This document shows, piece after piece, positions 52,604-61,204 of a DNA stretch of 64,000 nt; the stretch's first letter is position 1; each line of letters begins with the position of its first letter. The notes below the pieces were generated by a model. That model did no database searches. It was not told the DNA's origin and saw nothing but the letters and a program-made list of their open reading frames with translations. The DNA is from Nitrospira sp. ST-bin5 (GTDB taxonomy: Bacteria; Nitrospirota; Nitrospiria; Nitrospirales; Nitrospiraceae), in the NCBI GenBank assembly GCA_002083555.1, contig MSXN01000020.1, positions 83,110-147,109 on the forward strand. Direction: 5' to 3'. The translations under genes were made by a program, and so were the position numbers.

Positions 52604-53256
52604 ACTTTCTTCAATGGAGTCAGCACTTTCGTTAAATTCTGATACACCGTCTCGACCGCGCTGGCTCCATCAAGATGCGTCAAGAGCCCCTTCGAATCGT
52701 AGTACGCAATCAATAGCGAGGTTTGCTCTTCGTAGACCCGCAACCGCGTCTCAATTGCATCCCGCTTATCATCGCTGCGCTGCACGAGCGCTTCCCCACA
52801 CCGATCACAGCGATCACTCTTCTTCGGAGGCGCAAACTCCATGTGAAACGTGGCCTGGCATTTTGGGCAACTCCGCCTACCACTGAGGCGACGCACGACA
52901 TCTTCACGTGACACTTGAAAGTTGATCACTCGATCGAGCCGAATATTACGCTGTGAAAGAACTTGACCCAATTCTTCAGCCTGCGGCACAGTCCGTGGAA
53001 AGCCATCAAGCACGAAACCGGTGGCACAACTTGGATCGCTCAGCTTGTCACGCACCAAGCCGATGACGACAGAATCAGGGACTAACTTTCCCTGATCCAT
53101 GTAACTCTTGGCATCTTTCCCAAGAGCAGTCTGGGCCCTGACGGCTTCTCGCAGCAAATCACCGGTCGAGATCTTGGCCACTCCATATTGGGCAGCAACC
53201 TTTTCAGCCTGCGTGCCCTTCCCTACTCCAGGGGCCCCAAGAAAGACCAGCCGCAT
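52600..53256 (-). CDS. adk: Adenylate kinase
   Basis: A 218-residue kinase (ATP + AMP = 2 ADP). The P-loop is LGAPGVGKGTQAEKVA, the AMP site DGFPRTVPQAEEL. The lid has a zinc-type cysteine set (CPKCQATFH, CDRCGEAL), a form common outside enterobacteria. Normal length. Six bases after secY. Confidence 0.97.
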   Translation of the reverse strand: MRLVFLGAPGVGKGTQAEKVAAQYGVAKISTGDLLREAVRAQTALGKDAKSYMDQGKLVPDSVVIGLVRDKLSDPSCATGFVLDGFPRTVPQAEELGQVLSQRNIRLDRVINFQVSREDVVRRLSGRRSCPKCQATFHMEFAPPKKSDRCDRCGEALVQRSDDKRDAIETRLRVYEEQTSLLIAYYDSKGLLTHLDGASAVETVYQNLTKVLTPLKKV

Positions 53257-53262
53257 CGCCGA

Positions 53263-54582
53263 TTACCCATTCCTGCCGCGCAATGGAGCCATCCCTTTAC
53301 CGAGAAAACCCTCATAATTACGCATCAGCATATGGGACTCGATCTGTTGGGCCGTATCCAGCCCTACGCCGATCACGATCAAGAGTGATGTACCGCCAAA
53401 ATAGAACGGGACGTTCATCTTATAAATCAAAAACTCAGGGATAACGCACACAATGGCGAGATAGATAGCCCCCGCGAATGTGATCTTCGTCAGTACATTG
53501 TAGATGTAATCAGACGTCCTCTGCCCAGGTCGAATGCCGGGCACAAATCCCCCATACTTCTTCATGTTGTCAGCCATATCAACAGGATTTAGAACTACGG
53601 CTGTGTAAAAGAAACAGAAGAAGAGGATGAGCCCGACGTACATGAGTGTATAGAGCAATGATCCAGGCGCAAGCTGTGAACCAATTGCCTTTACCCAAGG
53701 AGTTTCAAAGAATCCTGCAATCGTTGCCGGAAATGCAATAATAGACGAGGCAAAGATCGGGGGAATAACACCAGCCGTATTGATCTTCAAAGGAATATGC
53801 GTGCTCTGCCCACCAAAGACACGGCGCCCCACGACACGCTTCGCATACTGAACAGGAATCTTGCGCCGGCCACTCTCAAGAAACACAATCGCAGCCACCA
53901 CAGAGATCATCAACAGAGCAAGGGCAACCAACAAGATAATATTGAGCTGCCCGACCTTGTAGAGGTCGAAGGTCTGAGCCACAGCCGCTGGAAGACGGGC
54001 CACGATTCCCGAGAAAATGATGAGAGAAATTCCATTGCCGATGCCGCGCTCGGTAATTTGCTCGCCGAGCCACATGAGAAAACCAGTACCGGCCGTGAGC
54101 GTAATCACCGTCATCAGACGAAAGGCCCATCCTCCGTTCAACACGAAGGCGCCTTGATTCATTTGCTCAAGACCAATCGCAATACCAAAGCCCTGAATCA
54201 GCGCGATGACGATCGTGCCAAAGCGGGTGTACTGGATAATTTTCTTGCGACCACGTTCTCCCTCTTTCGCAAGCTTGGAGAGATGCGGAACCACCACCGT
54301 GAGCAATTGAAGAATGATGGACGCGCTGATGTAGGGCATAATGCCCAATGCGAAAATCGTCAGCCTGGAGAGAGAGCCGCCTGAGAAGATGTCCAGAAAT
54401 CCGAGCAGCGCGCCACCCTGCTTCGCCAAAAAATCGGAGAGTGCGTCGCCATTGATCCCAGGAGTAGGGATGTGAGCGCCCACTCGATAGACAACGAGCA
54501 TCCCAAGCGTAAACAGGACACGGGTCCTCAGCTCAGGAATCTTAAAGATATTCTGGAAGCTGGTAAAAAGTCGCTCAAGCAC
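53263..54582 (-). CDS. secY: Protein translocase subunit SecY
   Basis: A 439-residue channel with ten membrane spans (VLFTLGMLVVYRVGAHIPTPGI, then PYISASIILQLLTVVVPHL). The C-terminal QQIESHMLMRNYEGFL is also conserved. I choose the GTG at 54582, behind CGAGGTTATCGGCG, giving the standard LERLFTSFQNIFKIPELR start. A GTG at 54606 is also open. The gene overlaps the rplO end by a few bases. Confidence 0.96.
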   Translation of the reverse strand: MLERLFTSFQNIFKIPELRTRVLFTLGMLVVYRVGAHIPTPGINGDALSDFLAKQGGALLGFLDIFSGGSLSRLTIFALGIMPYISASIILQLLTVVVPHLSKLAKEGERGRKKIIQYTRFGTIVIALIQGFGIAIGLEQMNQGAFVLNGGWAFRLMTVITLTAGTGFLMWLGEQITERGIGNGISLIIFSGIVARLPAAVAQTFDLYKVGQLNIILLVALALLMISVVAAIVFLESGRRKIPVQYAKRVVGRRVFGGQSTHIPLKINTAGVIPPIFASSIIAFPATIAGFFETPWVKAIGSQLAPGSLLYTLMYVGLILFFCFFYTAVVLNPVDMADNMKKYGGFVPGIRPGQRTSDYIYNVLTKITFAGAIYLAIVCVIPEFLIYKMNVPFYFGGTSLLIVIGVGLDTAQQIESHMLMRNYEGFLGKGMAPLRGRNG

Positions 54583-55024
54583 CGCCGATAACCTCGACTC
54601 GACCACCGGCAGCTTGGATCTTGGCCTTGGCTGATTCGCTGAATTTATGCGCCTGAATGACCAACGGCTTAGTCAGCTCTCCGTTCCCCAAAATCTTAAT
54701 CTGCAAGCGCTTGCGCTTGACCAACCCCGCATCAACCAACGCCTGCGGCGTCACAGTTGAAGGACCAGTCCAGGTTTCAAAGCTCTTGAGATTCAGCACG
54801 TTGTATTCCGTCCGGAAGGGGTTCGTAAACCCAAACTTCGGCAAACGACGGACCAATGGCATCTGACCGCCTTCAAAGCCAGGTCTCTTGCCTCCGCCGG
54901 AACGCGCCTTAATACCCTTATGTCCCTTTGTAGCGGTCTTTCCATGTCCAGATCCTGGCCCACGGCCGATTCTCTTCCGCTTTTTCTTCGCACCCCGTGC
55001 CGGGGATAGATCGTGCAAATTCAT
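54575..55024 (-). CDS. rplO: 50S ribosomal protein L15
   Basis: A 149-residue L15 (MNLHDLSPARGAKKKRKRIGRG; GSGHGKTATKGHKGIKARSGGG; FEGGQMPLVRRLPKFGFTN), which organises domain II of 23S rRNA. Its ATG overlaps the rpmD stop by four bases, and it overlaps secY at the other end. Confidence 0.98.
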   Translation of the reverse strand: MNLHDLSPARGAKKKRKRIGRGPGSGHGKTATKGHKGIKARSGGGKRPGFEGGQMPLVRRLPKFGFTNPFRTEYNVLNLKSFETWTGPSTVTPQALVDAGLVKRKRLQIKILGNGELTKPLVIQAHKFSESAKAKIQAAGGRVEVIGGA

Positions 55025-55239
55025 GGTTTCCCCACCTCAAGCAGATAACCCACTTTTTTAATCAAACCACGAACCTGTGGGGTATCAGGATGAACCGCTG
55101 TTTGTCGAATGTGGCGCAGGCCAAGCCCGCGCAACACAAGCCGATGCGTCTGGGGTGTCCCAATCGGGCTCCGCCGCAGAGTCACCCGCACGGCAGGAAC
55201 AGTAGACTTTGCTGCCTTGTCAGTCTTTGCAGTAGCCAT
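55021..55239 (-). CDS. rpmD: 50S ribosomal protein L30
   Basis: A 72-residue L30 (VRVTLRRSPIGTPQTHRLVLRGLGLRH, then TPQVRGLIKKVGYLLEV). A short lysine/alanine start (MATAKTDKAAKSTVPA) is slightly longer than usual. Touches rpsE by one base. Confidence 0.97.
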   Translation of the reverse strand: MATAKTDKAAKSTVPAVRVTLRRSPIGTPQTHRLVLRGLGLRHIRQTAVHPDTPQVRGLIKKVGYLLEVGKP

Positions 55240-55748
55240 TACGCACTCGCCCTTTCAAGTCGCTCCCCGGCAGCCTCTCGTCGAAGCCTGAGGACTTCCT
55301 CAGGATTGCGTAGCTGACTGAGGCCCGCCAACGTGGCTCGAACAGTATTGAATGGATTACCTCGGCCGAGCGTCTTGGCAATGATGTTGTGAACACCGAC
55401 CGCTTCAACAACGGCTCGCACAGCACCACCGGCAATAATGCCGGTACCGTCGACGGCTGGCTTCAAGAGGACATGCTCGGCACCGAATAGTCCATGCACA
55501 TCATGAGGGATCGTCCCACCCTTAAGCGAGACATGAACGAGATTCTTCTTCGCTTGCTCGACAGCCTTTGAAATCGCCACCGGCACTTCAGCGGCCTTGC
55601 CTTTTCCAATGCCGACCCAGCCATGGCCGTCGCCGACCACCACCAGCGCGCAGAAATTAAATCGCTTGCCGCCTTTCACAACCTTGGCCACTCGGTTGAT
55701 GAAAACGACCTTGTCCTTCAGGTTCAATTCGTCTGGATTAACTCGCAC
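55239..55748 (-). CDS. rpsE: 30S ribosomal protein S5
   Basis: A 169-residue S5 (LKDKVVFINRVAKVVKGGKRF; GDGHGWVGIGKGKAAEVPVAI; GTGIIAGGAVRAVVEAVGVHNI). It helps decoding accuracy and lies near the mRNA entry. Normal length. Confidence 0.98.
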   Translation of the reverse strand: MRVNPDELNLKDKVVFINRVAKVVKGGKRFNFCALVVVGDGHGWVGIGKGKAAEVPVAISKAVEQAKKNLVHVSLKGGTIPHDVHGLFGAEHVLLKPAVDGTGIIAGGAVRAVVEAVGVHNIIAKTLGRGNPFNTVRATLAGLSQLRNPEEVLRLRREAAGERLERASA

Positions 55749-55807
55749 GCAATCCCTCTCTTCTTCCTTCCCGCCTGAAACAGGCAGGACTCACAGGAGT
55801 GAGCGTT

Positions 55808-56173
55808 CTAAAACTGGAGTCCACCCTCACGCGACGCTTCGGCGAGAGCTTTAATGCGACCATGATACATACGTCCACCACGATCAAACACGACGGTCAG
55901 TACATTGGCCGCCTTCGCTCGATCAGCCAACAGCTTTCCCACCGCCTTTGCGGCTTCCATGCTGCCGGTAGACTTCAATGTCTTCCTGAGGTCTTTATCA
56001 AGCGACGAGGCCGCCACCAAAGTGGAGCCATTCAAATCGTTGATGACCTGCGCGTAAATATGCGAGCGGCTTCGAAACACATTGAGCCGTGGGCGCTCGG
56101 TGGTCCCAATTACACGCTTGCGAACGCGCTGTCTTCTTTGCTCGAGTTGTCTTGATTTTTCTGCTGTATTCAT
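55808..56173 (-). CDS. rplR: 50S ribosomal protein L18
   Basis: A 121-residue L18 (RKRVIGTTERPRLNVFRSRSHIYAQVIND; VLTVVFDRGGRMYHGRIKALAEASREGG), the 5S rRNA-binding protein of the central protuberance. Eight bases after rplF. Confidence 0.98.
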   Translation of the reverse strand: MNTAEKSRQLEQRRQRVRKRVIGTTERPRLNVFRSRSHIYAQVINDLNGSTLVAASSLDKDLRKTLKSTGSMEAAKAVGKLLADRAKAANVLTVVFDRGGRMYHGRIKALAEASREGGLQF

Positions 56174-56181
56174 CGTCGCCC

Positions 56182-56718
56182 CTATTTCCCCGTCTTTCCT
56201 TCTTTCTTACGCAAGACCTCGCCCATAAAACGGACACCCTTTTGCTTGTACACATCGGGGGGCTTGATCGCACGCAAGTTTGCTGCTACCTGTCCGACCA
56301 ATCGTTTATCAAATCCCTTAACATTAATGAGGGTCTGCTTGTCGACTTTGACTTCGATCCCGGCTGGAATTTGATAGAGGACTGGATTGATATAGCCCAC
56401 ATTGAAGCTCATCGTCCGACCCTGGAGCGCCACTTTGTAACCGACTCCGGTGATCTCTAGCGAGCGTTCATACCCCTTCGAGACTCCCAGAACGATGTTG
56501 CTCAATTCCGCACGAGCCAAGCCATGAAGAGCACGGACATTGCGTTCTTCGCTCGTGCGATTGACGAGTAGATGGCCATTCTCAACGACGGCGCCAAGCC
56601 CCTGTTCAAGCGGCCAATCCATTTTACCAAGTGGACCCTTGATCGAGACCTTAGGCCCCATCACTTTCACTTCTACTCCCGCAGGAATAGCAATCGGCAT
56701 TTTCCCAATCCGCGACAT
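56182..56718 (-). CDS. rplF: 50S ribosomal protein L6
   Basis: A 178-residue L6 (MSRIGKMPIAIPAGVEVKV; VSKGYERSLEITGVGYKVA; IKPPDVYKQKGVRFMGEVLRKKEGKTGK). The ATG at 56718 is the family start; the frame is open further upstream inside rpsH. It sits near the factor-binding site. Confidence 0.98.
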   Translation of the reverse strand: MSRIGKMPIAIPAGVEVKVMGPKVSIKGPLGKMDWPLEQGLGAVVENGHLLVNRTSEERNVRALHGLARAELSNIVLGVSKGYERSLEITGVGYKVALQGRTMSFNVGYINPVLYQIPAGIEVKVDKQTLINVKGFDKRLVGQVAANLRAIKPPDVYKQKGVRFMGEVLRKKEGKTGK

Positions 56719-56743
56719 GTTCTCTTCCTTGTCCTTTACGCTG

Positions 56744-57139
56744 CTACCAGACTGAGCACAACACTTCACCGCCCAGGCCATTCTTCCGTGATTCCTGGTC
56801 GGTCATGATTCCTTTAGACGTCGACAGAATCGCCATGCCGATTCCATTTCTGACTTTGGCGATATCCTTGCTGCCTACATACACGCGACGACCGGGCTTG
56901 CTGATCCGCTGCAACCCCGTGATCATGGGCTGACCTTCGTTGACATAGCGCATCTGCACCGTAAACACCGGATGTCCATCCTGAACGGCATCAGCAATGT
57001 CATGGACATACCCCTCTTGCTTGAGCAGCTCAAGAATGGCCCTCTTGAGCTTTGAAGCAGGGACTGACACTGTATCGTGACGGCGCTGCGAACCATTTCT
57101 GAGCCGAACAAGAAGATCACTAATTGGATCAGTCAACAT
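56744..57139 (-). CDS. rpsH: 30S ribosomal protein S8
   Basis: A 131-residue S8 (MLTDPISDLLVRLRNGSQRRHDTVSVP; GLQRISKPGRRVYVGSKDI; GIAILSTSKGIMTD-type C-terminus). In E. coli S8 also represses spc-operon translation. Order rpsN-rpsH-rplF is standard. Confidence 0.98.
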   Translation of the reverse strand: MLTDPISDLLVRLRNGSQRRHDTVSVPASKLKRAILELLKQEGYVHDIADAVQDGHPVFTVQMRYVNEGQPMITGLQRISKPGRRVYVGSKDIAKVRNGIGMAILSTSKGIMTDQESRKNGLGGEVLCSVW

Positions 57140-57185
57140 GCTATTCCCTTTTCTTTCCAGTCCAAATGTCTCAGAGCTGCCGCTA

Positions 57186-57371
57186 CTACCAACTAGACTT
57201 GCGCACGCCAGGGATATCCCCGCGGAGGCTCAAGAGGCGGAAACAAATTCTGCACATGTGAAAACGGGTTAAAAAGCCACGCACCCTACCACATAACGGG
57301 CACCGATTGTACGATCGGCACGAGAACTTAGGCTTTTTTGCCGCTTTATTCCGTAGCGCTAAACGTGACAC
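57186..57371 (-). CDS. rpsN: 30S ribosomal protein S14 type Z
   Basis: A 61-residue short S14 with two CxxC pairs (CPLCGRVRG and CRICFR) binding zinc, the type Z form. Ends in the usual GVRKSSW. Directly between rplE and rpsH. Confidence 0.98.
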   Translation of the reverse strand: MSRLALRNKAAKKPKFSCRSYNRCPLCGRVRGFLTRFHMCRICFRLLSLRGDIPGVRKSSW

Positions 57372-57413
57372 TTGAACTCCTTCTGCTCAGTTACGTGCGT
57401 AGGCCTGTAAACT

Positions 57414-58067
57414 CTATGCCCTAAACGGCATCCCAAGATGTTTCAACAAGGCCTTCCCTTCGTCATTCGTTTTCGCTGTCGTGACAATCGTAATATCCAT
57501 CCCGTGGATTGAGGCCACCTCGTCATACTTAATTTCAGGGAAAATCAACTGCTCCTTCACGCCCAAGGTGTAATTACCGCGACCATCGAAGGCCTTTGGC
57601 GAGACACCCCGGAAATCCCGGATACGCGGCAAGGCCAGAGTGACAAGCCGATCAAAGAATTCATACATGCGACGGCTTCGCAATGTGACCTTTGCACCAA
57701 TCGGGAGCCCCTGTCTGAGCTTGAATCCGGCGATGGCCTTCTTCGCCCTGGTGACGACAGGCTTCTGACCCGTAATCGTACCCAATTCGGTGACCGCGCT
57801 CTCAAGCAACTTCACGTTCTGAATGGCTTCTCCCATTCCGACGTTGAGCACGATGCGGTCAAGCTTGGGAACCTGCATCACATTCTTATACCCAAACTCT
57901 TTCATGAGTGCTGGGATAACCTTCTCCTGATAGGCATCACGGAGTCGCGGCTTAAAACTCGACTCATGACTATTCTCGTCTAACTGCTTAGGCGCAGTCT
58001 CCGCGTCCTTCTTTGAGGACTTTCGCTCGGAGGTTTTACCTGCTTTACCTTTTTCAACCTTCGCCAT
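57414..58067 (-). CDS. rplE: 50S ribosomal protein L5 with N-terminal extension
   Basis: A 217-residue L5, about 38 residues longer than the usual 179. The core starts near residue 39 (FKPRLRDAYQEKVIPALMKEFGY) and is complete (VLNVGMGEAIQNVKLLESA; GAKVTLRSRRMYEFFDRL; MDITIVTTAKTNDEGKALL). The extra start is lysine/serine/glutamate rich (MAKVEKGKAGKTSERKSSKK), and the ATG at 58067 has a clear GAGGAG site, so it is translated. L5 binds 5S rRNA and contacts S13. Confidence 0.96.
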   Translation of the reverse strand: MAKVEKGKAGKTSERKSSKKDAETAPKQLDENSHESSFKPRLRDAYQEKVIPALMKEFGYKNVMQVPKLDRIVLNVGMGEAIQNVKLLESAVTELGTITGQKPVVTRAKKAIAGFKLRQGLPIGAKVTLRSRRMYEFFDRLVTLALPRIRDFRGVSPKAFDGRGNYTLGVKEQLIFPEIKYDEVASIHGMDITIVTTAKTNDEGKALLKHLGMPFRA

Positions 58068-58082
58068 TCCGTGCTCCTCAGA

Positions 58083-58427
58083 CTACTCGAAAGTCTCGTT
58101 CGATTTCTTACTGAACCGTGCTCGCCGACCATCGTCAAGCCTACGAATCCCCACACGGGTCGGCTTTTGCGTCACGGGACAAACGTACATGACATTGGAG
58201 ATCGCCAATGGAGCTTCCCGCTCAAGGATTCCGCCCTGCTTCACCTTTTGGCTCGGCTTAGTATGGCGCTTGATGATATTCAGCTTCTCCACAATCACCT
58301 TACCGGCCGTCAAGTCCACAGAGAGGACCTTCCCGGACTTTCCGCGCTCACGCCCCGTGATCACGACAACCGTATCGCCTTTTCGAATTCTGCTTTTCCG
58401 AAGTGCTTGCACGACAACCCCCACCAC
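58083..58427 (-). CDS. rplX: 50S ribosomal protein L24
   Basis: A 114-residue L24 (SRIRKGDTVVVITGRERGKSGKVLSV; VEKLNIIKRHTKPSQKVKQGGI; VCPVTQKPTRVGIRRLDDG). The start is a GTG, with several GTGs in a row (58427, 58424, 58412), so the exact first codon is uncertain. An assembly initiator near the tunnel exit. Confidence 0.96.
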   Translation of the reverse strand: MVGVVVQALRKSRIRKGDTVVVITGRERGKSGKVLSVDLTAGKVIVEKLNIIKRHTKPSQKVKQGGILEREAPLAISNVMYVCPVTQKPTRVGIRRLDDGRRARFSKKSNETFE

Positions 58428-58433
58428 GTGTCC

Positions 58434-58802
58434 CTACAGCACTTCAGGTGCCAGGGAGATGATCTTCATAAATTTCTTCCAACGCAATTCACGTGCGACC
58501 GGACCGAAAATGCGCGTCCCGATCGGTTCCCCTTCTTTGTTGATCAACACACAGGCATTGCGATCAAACTTAATATAGGAACCGTCTTCACGTCGAACTT
58601 CCTTCGTCGTCCGGACAATCACTGCACGACTGACATCACCCTTTTTGACGCTGGCATGCGGGATAGCCTCCTTCACCGCGACGACCACGATGTCACCCAA
58701 GGACGCATACCGACGACGCGTCCCTCCGAAGACATGGAAGCACATCGCCTGCTTCGCACCGGAGTTATCCGCCACATCCATATAGCTATAGTTCTGAATC
58801 AT
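58434..58802 (-). CDS. rplN: 50S ribosomal protein L14
   Basis: A 122-residue L14 (MIQNYSYMDVADNSGAKQAMCFHVFGG; GDIVVVAVKEAIPHASVKKGDVSRAVIVR; FGPVARELRWKKFMKIISLAPEVL). It forms bridges to 16S rRNA and binds the silencing factor RsfS. Confidence 0.98.
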   Translation of the reverse strand: MIQNYSYMDVADNSGAKQAMCFHVFGGTRRRYASLGDIVVVAVKEAIPHASVKKGDVSRAVIVRTTKEVRREDGSYIKFDRNACVLINKEGEPIGTRIFGPVARELRWKKFMKIISLAPEVL

Positions 58803-58844
58803 GCTAGCGCTCTTTCCTTACCTTAGAGTCACAACCACATCAAA

Positions 58845-59108
58845 CTATTCTGCTCGGCCCTTCTGAATCACTTCAACCACTCGCCAATGCTTGTCTTTGC
58901 TGATCGGTCGCGTCTCAACCATGCGCACACGGTCGCCGATCTTACAAACATTCTGCTCGTCATGCGCCTTAAACTTCGAGATTCTCCGTAGGACCTTGCG
59001 ATACAGCGGGTGCGTCACTGAGCGTTCAACGGAGACCACCACGGTCTTGTTCATCTTATTGCTCAACACACGGCCGACCCACTCACGCTTCTTGACTGCA
59101 TCAGACAT
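58845..59108 (-). CDS. rpsQ: 30S ribosomal protein S17
   Basis: An 87-residue OB-fold protein (KREWVGRVLSNKMNKTVVVSVERSVTHPLYRKV; DRVRMVETRPISKDKHWRVVEVI). A primary 16S rRNA binder. Normal length, 12 bases after rpmC. Confidence 0.98.
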   Translation of the reverse strand: MSDAVKKREWVGRVLSNKMNKTVVVSVERSVTHPLYRKVLRRISKFKAHDEQNVCKIGDRVRMVETRPISKDKHWRVVEVIQKGRAE

Positions 59109-59120
59109 AATCAGAACCCC

Positions 59121-59330
59121 TTACCCTTTCGTCTCAGCCTGAGAGACTTCCTGCAAAACGGTCTTTACGCGAGCGATCTCACGCTTGGTCTTCCTGATCT
59201 GCATCGGATTTTCCAGCCTTCCGGTGCCAAGCTGAAAGCGCAAGTTAAACAACTCTTGCACCAACTGCTTTTCTTTTTCGACCAACTCCGGGGCCGTCAA
59301 CTGCCGCAACTCTTTCAAATCCAATGCCAT
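59121..59330 (-). CDS. rpmC: 50S ribosomal protein L29
   Basis: A 69-residue two-helix protein (MALDLKELRQLTAPELVEKEKQLVQELFNLRFQLG in the family pattern, then RKTKREIARVKTVLQE), located by the exit tunnel. Between rplP and rpsQ as usual. Confidence 0.98.
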   Translation of the reverse strand: MALDLKELRQLTAPELVEKEKQLVQELFNLRFQLGTGRLENPMQIRKTKREIARVKTVLQEVSQAETKG

Positions 59331-59363
59331 GTCACCTACTCCTCGAACCGCTATGAGACCTAA

Positions 59364-59777
59364 TTAAAATTCACCACGAGCAACACACTTGGTGGCAACC
59401 GGTAACTTATGCGATGCGAGCCGGAAAGCTTCCTTCGCCACATCCAACGGAACGCCATCCATTTCGTACAAAATGCGACCAGGCTTCACCACGGCTACCC
59501 AATACTCAGGGTTTCCTTTACCTTTACCCATTCGAGTTTCCGCCGGCTTCTTGGTAATCGGTTTATCCGGGAAAATTCTCGTCCACACCTGCCCGCCGCG
59601 CTTGACAAAGCGGGTAATGGCAATACGTGCGGCTTCAATCTGCCGACTGGTCACCCATCCTGGCTCGAGTGCCTTGAGGCCAAATTCACCCAGAGTAATC
59701 TGACCGCCGCGATAGGCCTTGCCACGCATACGGCCCTTCTGCATCTTTCTAAACTTGACTTTCTTTGGCGCTAACAC
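59364..59777 (-). CDS. rplP: 50S ribosomal protein L16
   Basis: A 137-residue L16 (RKMQKGRMRGKAYRGGQITLGEFGLKAL; GQVWTRIFPDKPITKKPAETRMGKGKG; GRILYEMDGVPLDVAKEAFRLASHKLP). It helps place the aminoacyl end of tRNA. Normal length. Confidence 0.98.
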   Translation of the reverse strand: MLAPKKVKFRKMQKGRMRGKAYRGGQITLGEFGLKALEPGWVTSRQIEAARIAITRFVKRGGQVWTRIFPDKPITKKPAETRMGKGKGNPEYWVAVVKPGRILYEMDGVPLDVAKEAFRLASHKLPVATKCVARGEF

Positions 59778-59789
59778 AATGCGTTCTCC

Positions 59790-60461
59790 TTACCCGAGCC
59801 GCCGTTCGAGGAATGAATCTGACTTGACCGGTTGAGCTGGCAGCAACTCTCCCTTGAAGAGCCACGTTTTCACACCGATCTGTCCCATCGTTGTATGGGC
59901 TTCAGCGAAGCCATAATCGATATTGGCGCGGAGCGTATGAAGCGGCACCCGACCTTCGCGGTACCATTCGGTGCGAGCGATTTCCGCCCCACCAAGACGC
60001 CCAGCCACCATAATCTTAATTCCTTGTGCCCCAAGCCGAAGAGCAGATTGCACACTGCGCTTCATGGCACGTCGGAAGGCCACACGTTTTTCAAGCTGGG
60101 TGGCGACATTCTCACTGACTAACTGAGCATCGAGTTCAGGCTTCTTAATTTCCTTCACGGTAATGTAGACCTGCCCACCGTACTGCTTCTCAAGATCCGC
60201 CTTCAGCTTATCGACCTCGGCACCCTTTCGCCCGATAATGATGCCAGGGCGAGCCGTGTGAATAATGACACGTGTCTGGTCCCCAGAACGCTCAATCTCA
60301 ACCTTGGAAACACCGGCGTGAAAGAGCCTTGCCTTCACGACCTTTCGAATCTTGATATCCTGGTGAAGAAGCTTGGCATAGTCCTTCCCCGCATACCACC
60401 GAGAATTCCAGGTGATGTTGTAGCCTAGCCGGTACCCGATTGGATGTGTTTTCTGACCCAT
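59790..60461 (-). CDS. rpsC: 30S ribosomal protein S3
   Basis: A 223-residue S3 (MGQKTHPIGYRLGYNITWNSRW; the KH motif IIIGRKGAEVDKLKADL; ARTEWYREGRVPLHTLRANIDYG). It lines the mRNA entry and has helicase activity in E. coli. Full length. Confidence 0.98.
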   Translation of the reverse strand: MGQKTHPIGYRLGYNITWNSRWYAGKDYAKLLHQDIKIRKVVKARLFHAGVSKVEIERSGDQTRVIIHTARPGIIIGRKGAEVDKLKADLEKQYGGQVYITVKEIKKPELDAQLVSENVATQLEKRVAFRRAMKRSVQSALRLGAQGIKIMVAGRLGGAEIARTEWYREGRVPLHTLRANIDYGFAEAHTTMGQIGVKTWLFKGELLPAQPVKSDSFLERRLG

Positions 60462-60503
60462 AAAATCTTGCCTCAGTCTGCTCTAGCTAGATTGTGATCG
60501 TTG

Positions 60504-60866
60504 TTACGCTGACTTCTTCGACTCGCCGACCGATGGCGCGGCGACAACCACAGTAATATGACTCGTTCGCTTATGAATTGAGTTTGCGCGACCTTGGGAA
60601 CGAGCCCGAAAACGCTTTAGCGTAGGACCGCCGTTGACAAAGGCCTTCGAAATCACCATCGATTCGCTATCGCCCATTTCCTTCTGTTCGGCATTCGCCA
60701 CCGCTGAGCGGAGAATCTTCTCCACGACACGAGCGGCCTGGCGGGGAGTAAGCTTTAACATGGCGAGCGCCTGAGGAACCTGCTGACCGCGAATCATGTC
60801 AATAACCGGCCGAGCCTTCCGAGGAGCCACCCGAACAAATCTGAGAATCGCACGTGCTTCAGTCAT
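60504..60866 (-). CDS. rplV: 50S ribosomal protein L22
   Basis: A 120-residue L22 (RFVRVAPRKARPVIDMIRGQQV; AVANAEQKEMGDSESMVISKAFVNGGPTLKRF; SIHKRTSHITVVVAAP). Its hairpin loop lines the exit tunnel and shapes macrolide response. Confidence 0.98.
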   Translation of the reverse strand: MTEARAILRFVRVAPRKARPVIDMIRGQQVPQALAMLKLTPRQAARVVEKILRSAVANAEQKEMGDSESMVISKAFVNGGPTLKRFRARSQGRANSIHKRTSHITVVVAAPSVGESKKSA

Positions 60867-60916
60867 GTCCTTATCCTTTACCCAATCGCTGAGCGGGCGC
60901 CAATCTGACCGACAGA

Positions 60917-61204
60917 CTACTTGAGCGCAACAGCCTTTTCAGTCTTCGCCTGACCGTGGCCCTTGAAAAACCGGGTCGGAGCAAACTCACCAAGTTTGTG
61001 CCCCACCATATTTTCTGTCACAAAGACAGGGATGAATTTCTTGCCATTGTGCACGGCGAGCGTGTGCCCAATCATGTCGGGAATCACGGTGGAACGACGC
61101 GACCAGGTCTTAATAATCTTCCGATCTTTCGTCTCGTTCATATGCTCAACCTTCTTCAGCAAATGATCATCGACGAAAGCGCCCTTACTAATTGATCTAG
61201 CCAT
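60917..61204 (-). CDS. rpsS: 30S ribosomal protein S19
   Basis: A 95-residue S19 (ARSISKGAFVDDHLLKKVEHMN; WSRRSTVIPDMIGHTLAVHNGKKFIPVFV; EFAPTRFFKGHGQAKT). I use ATG 61204, the family start; the open frame further upstream lies inside rplB. Overlaps the rplB end by eight bases. Confidence 0.98.
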   Translation of the reverse strand: MARSISKGAFVDDHLLKKVEHMNETKDRKIIKTWSRRSTVIPDMIGHTLAVHNGKKFIPVFVTENMVGHKLGEFAPTRFFKGHGQAKTEKAVALK

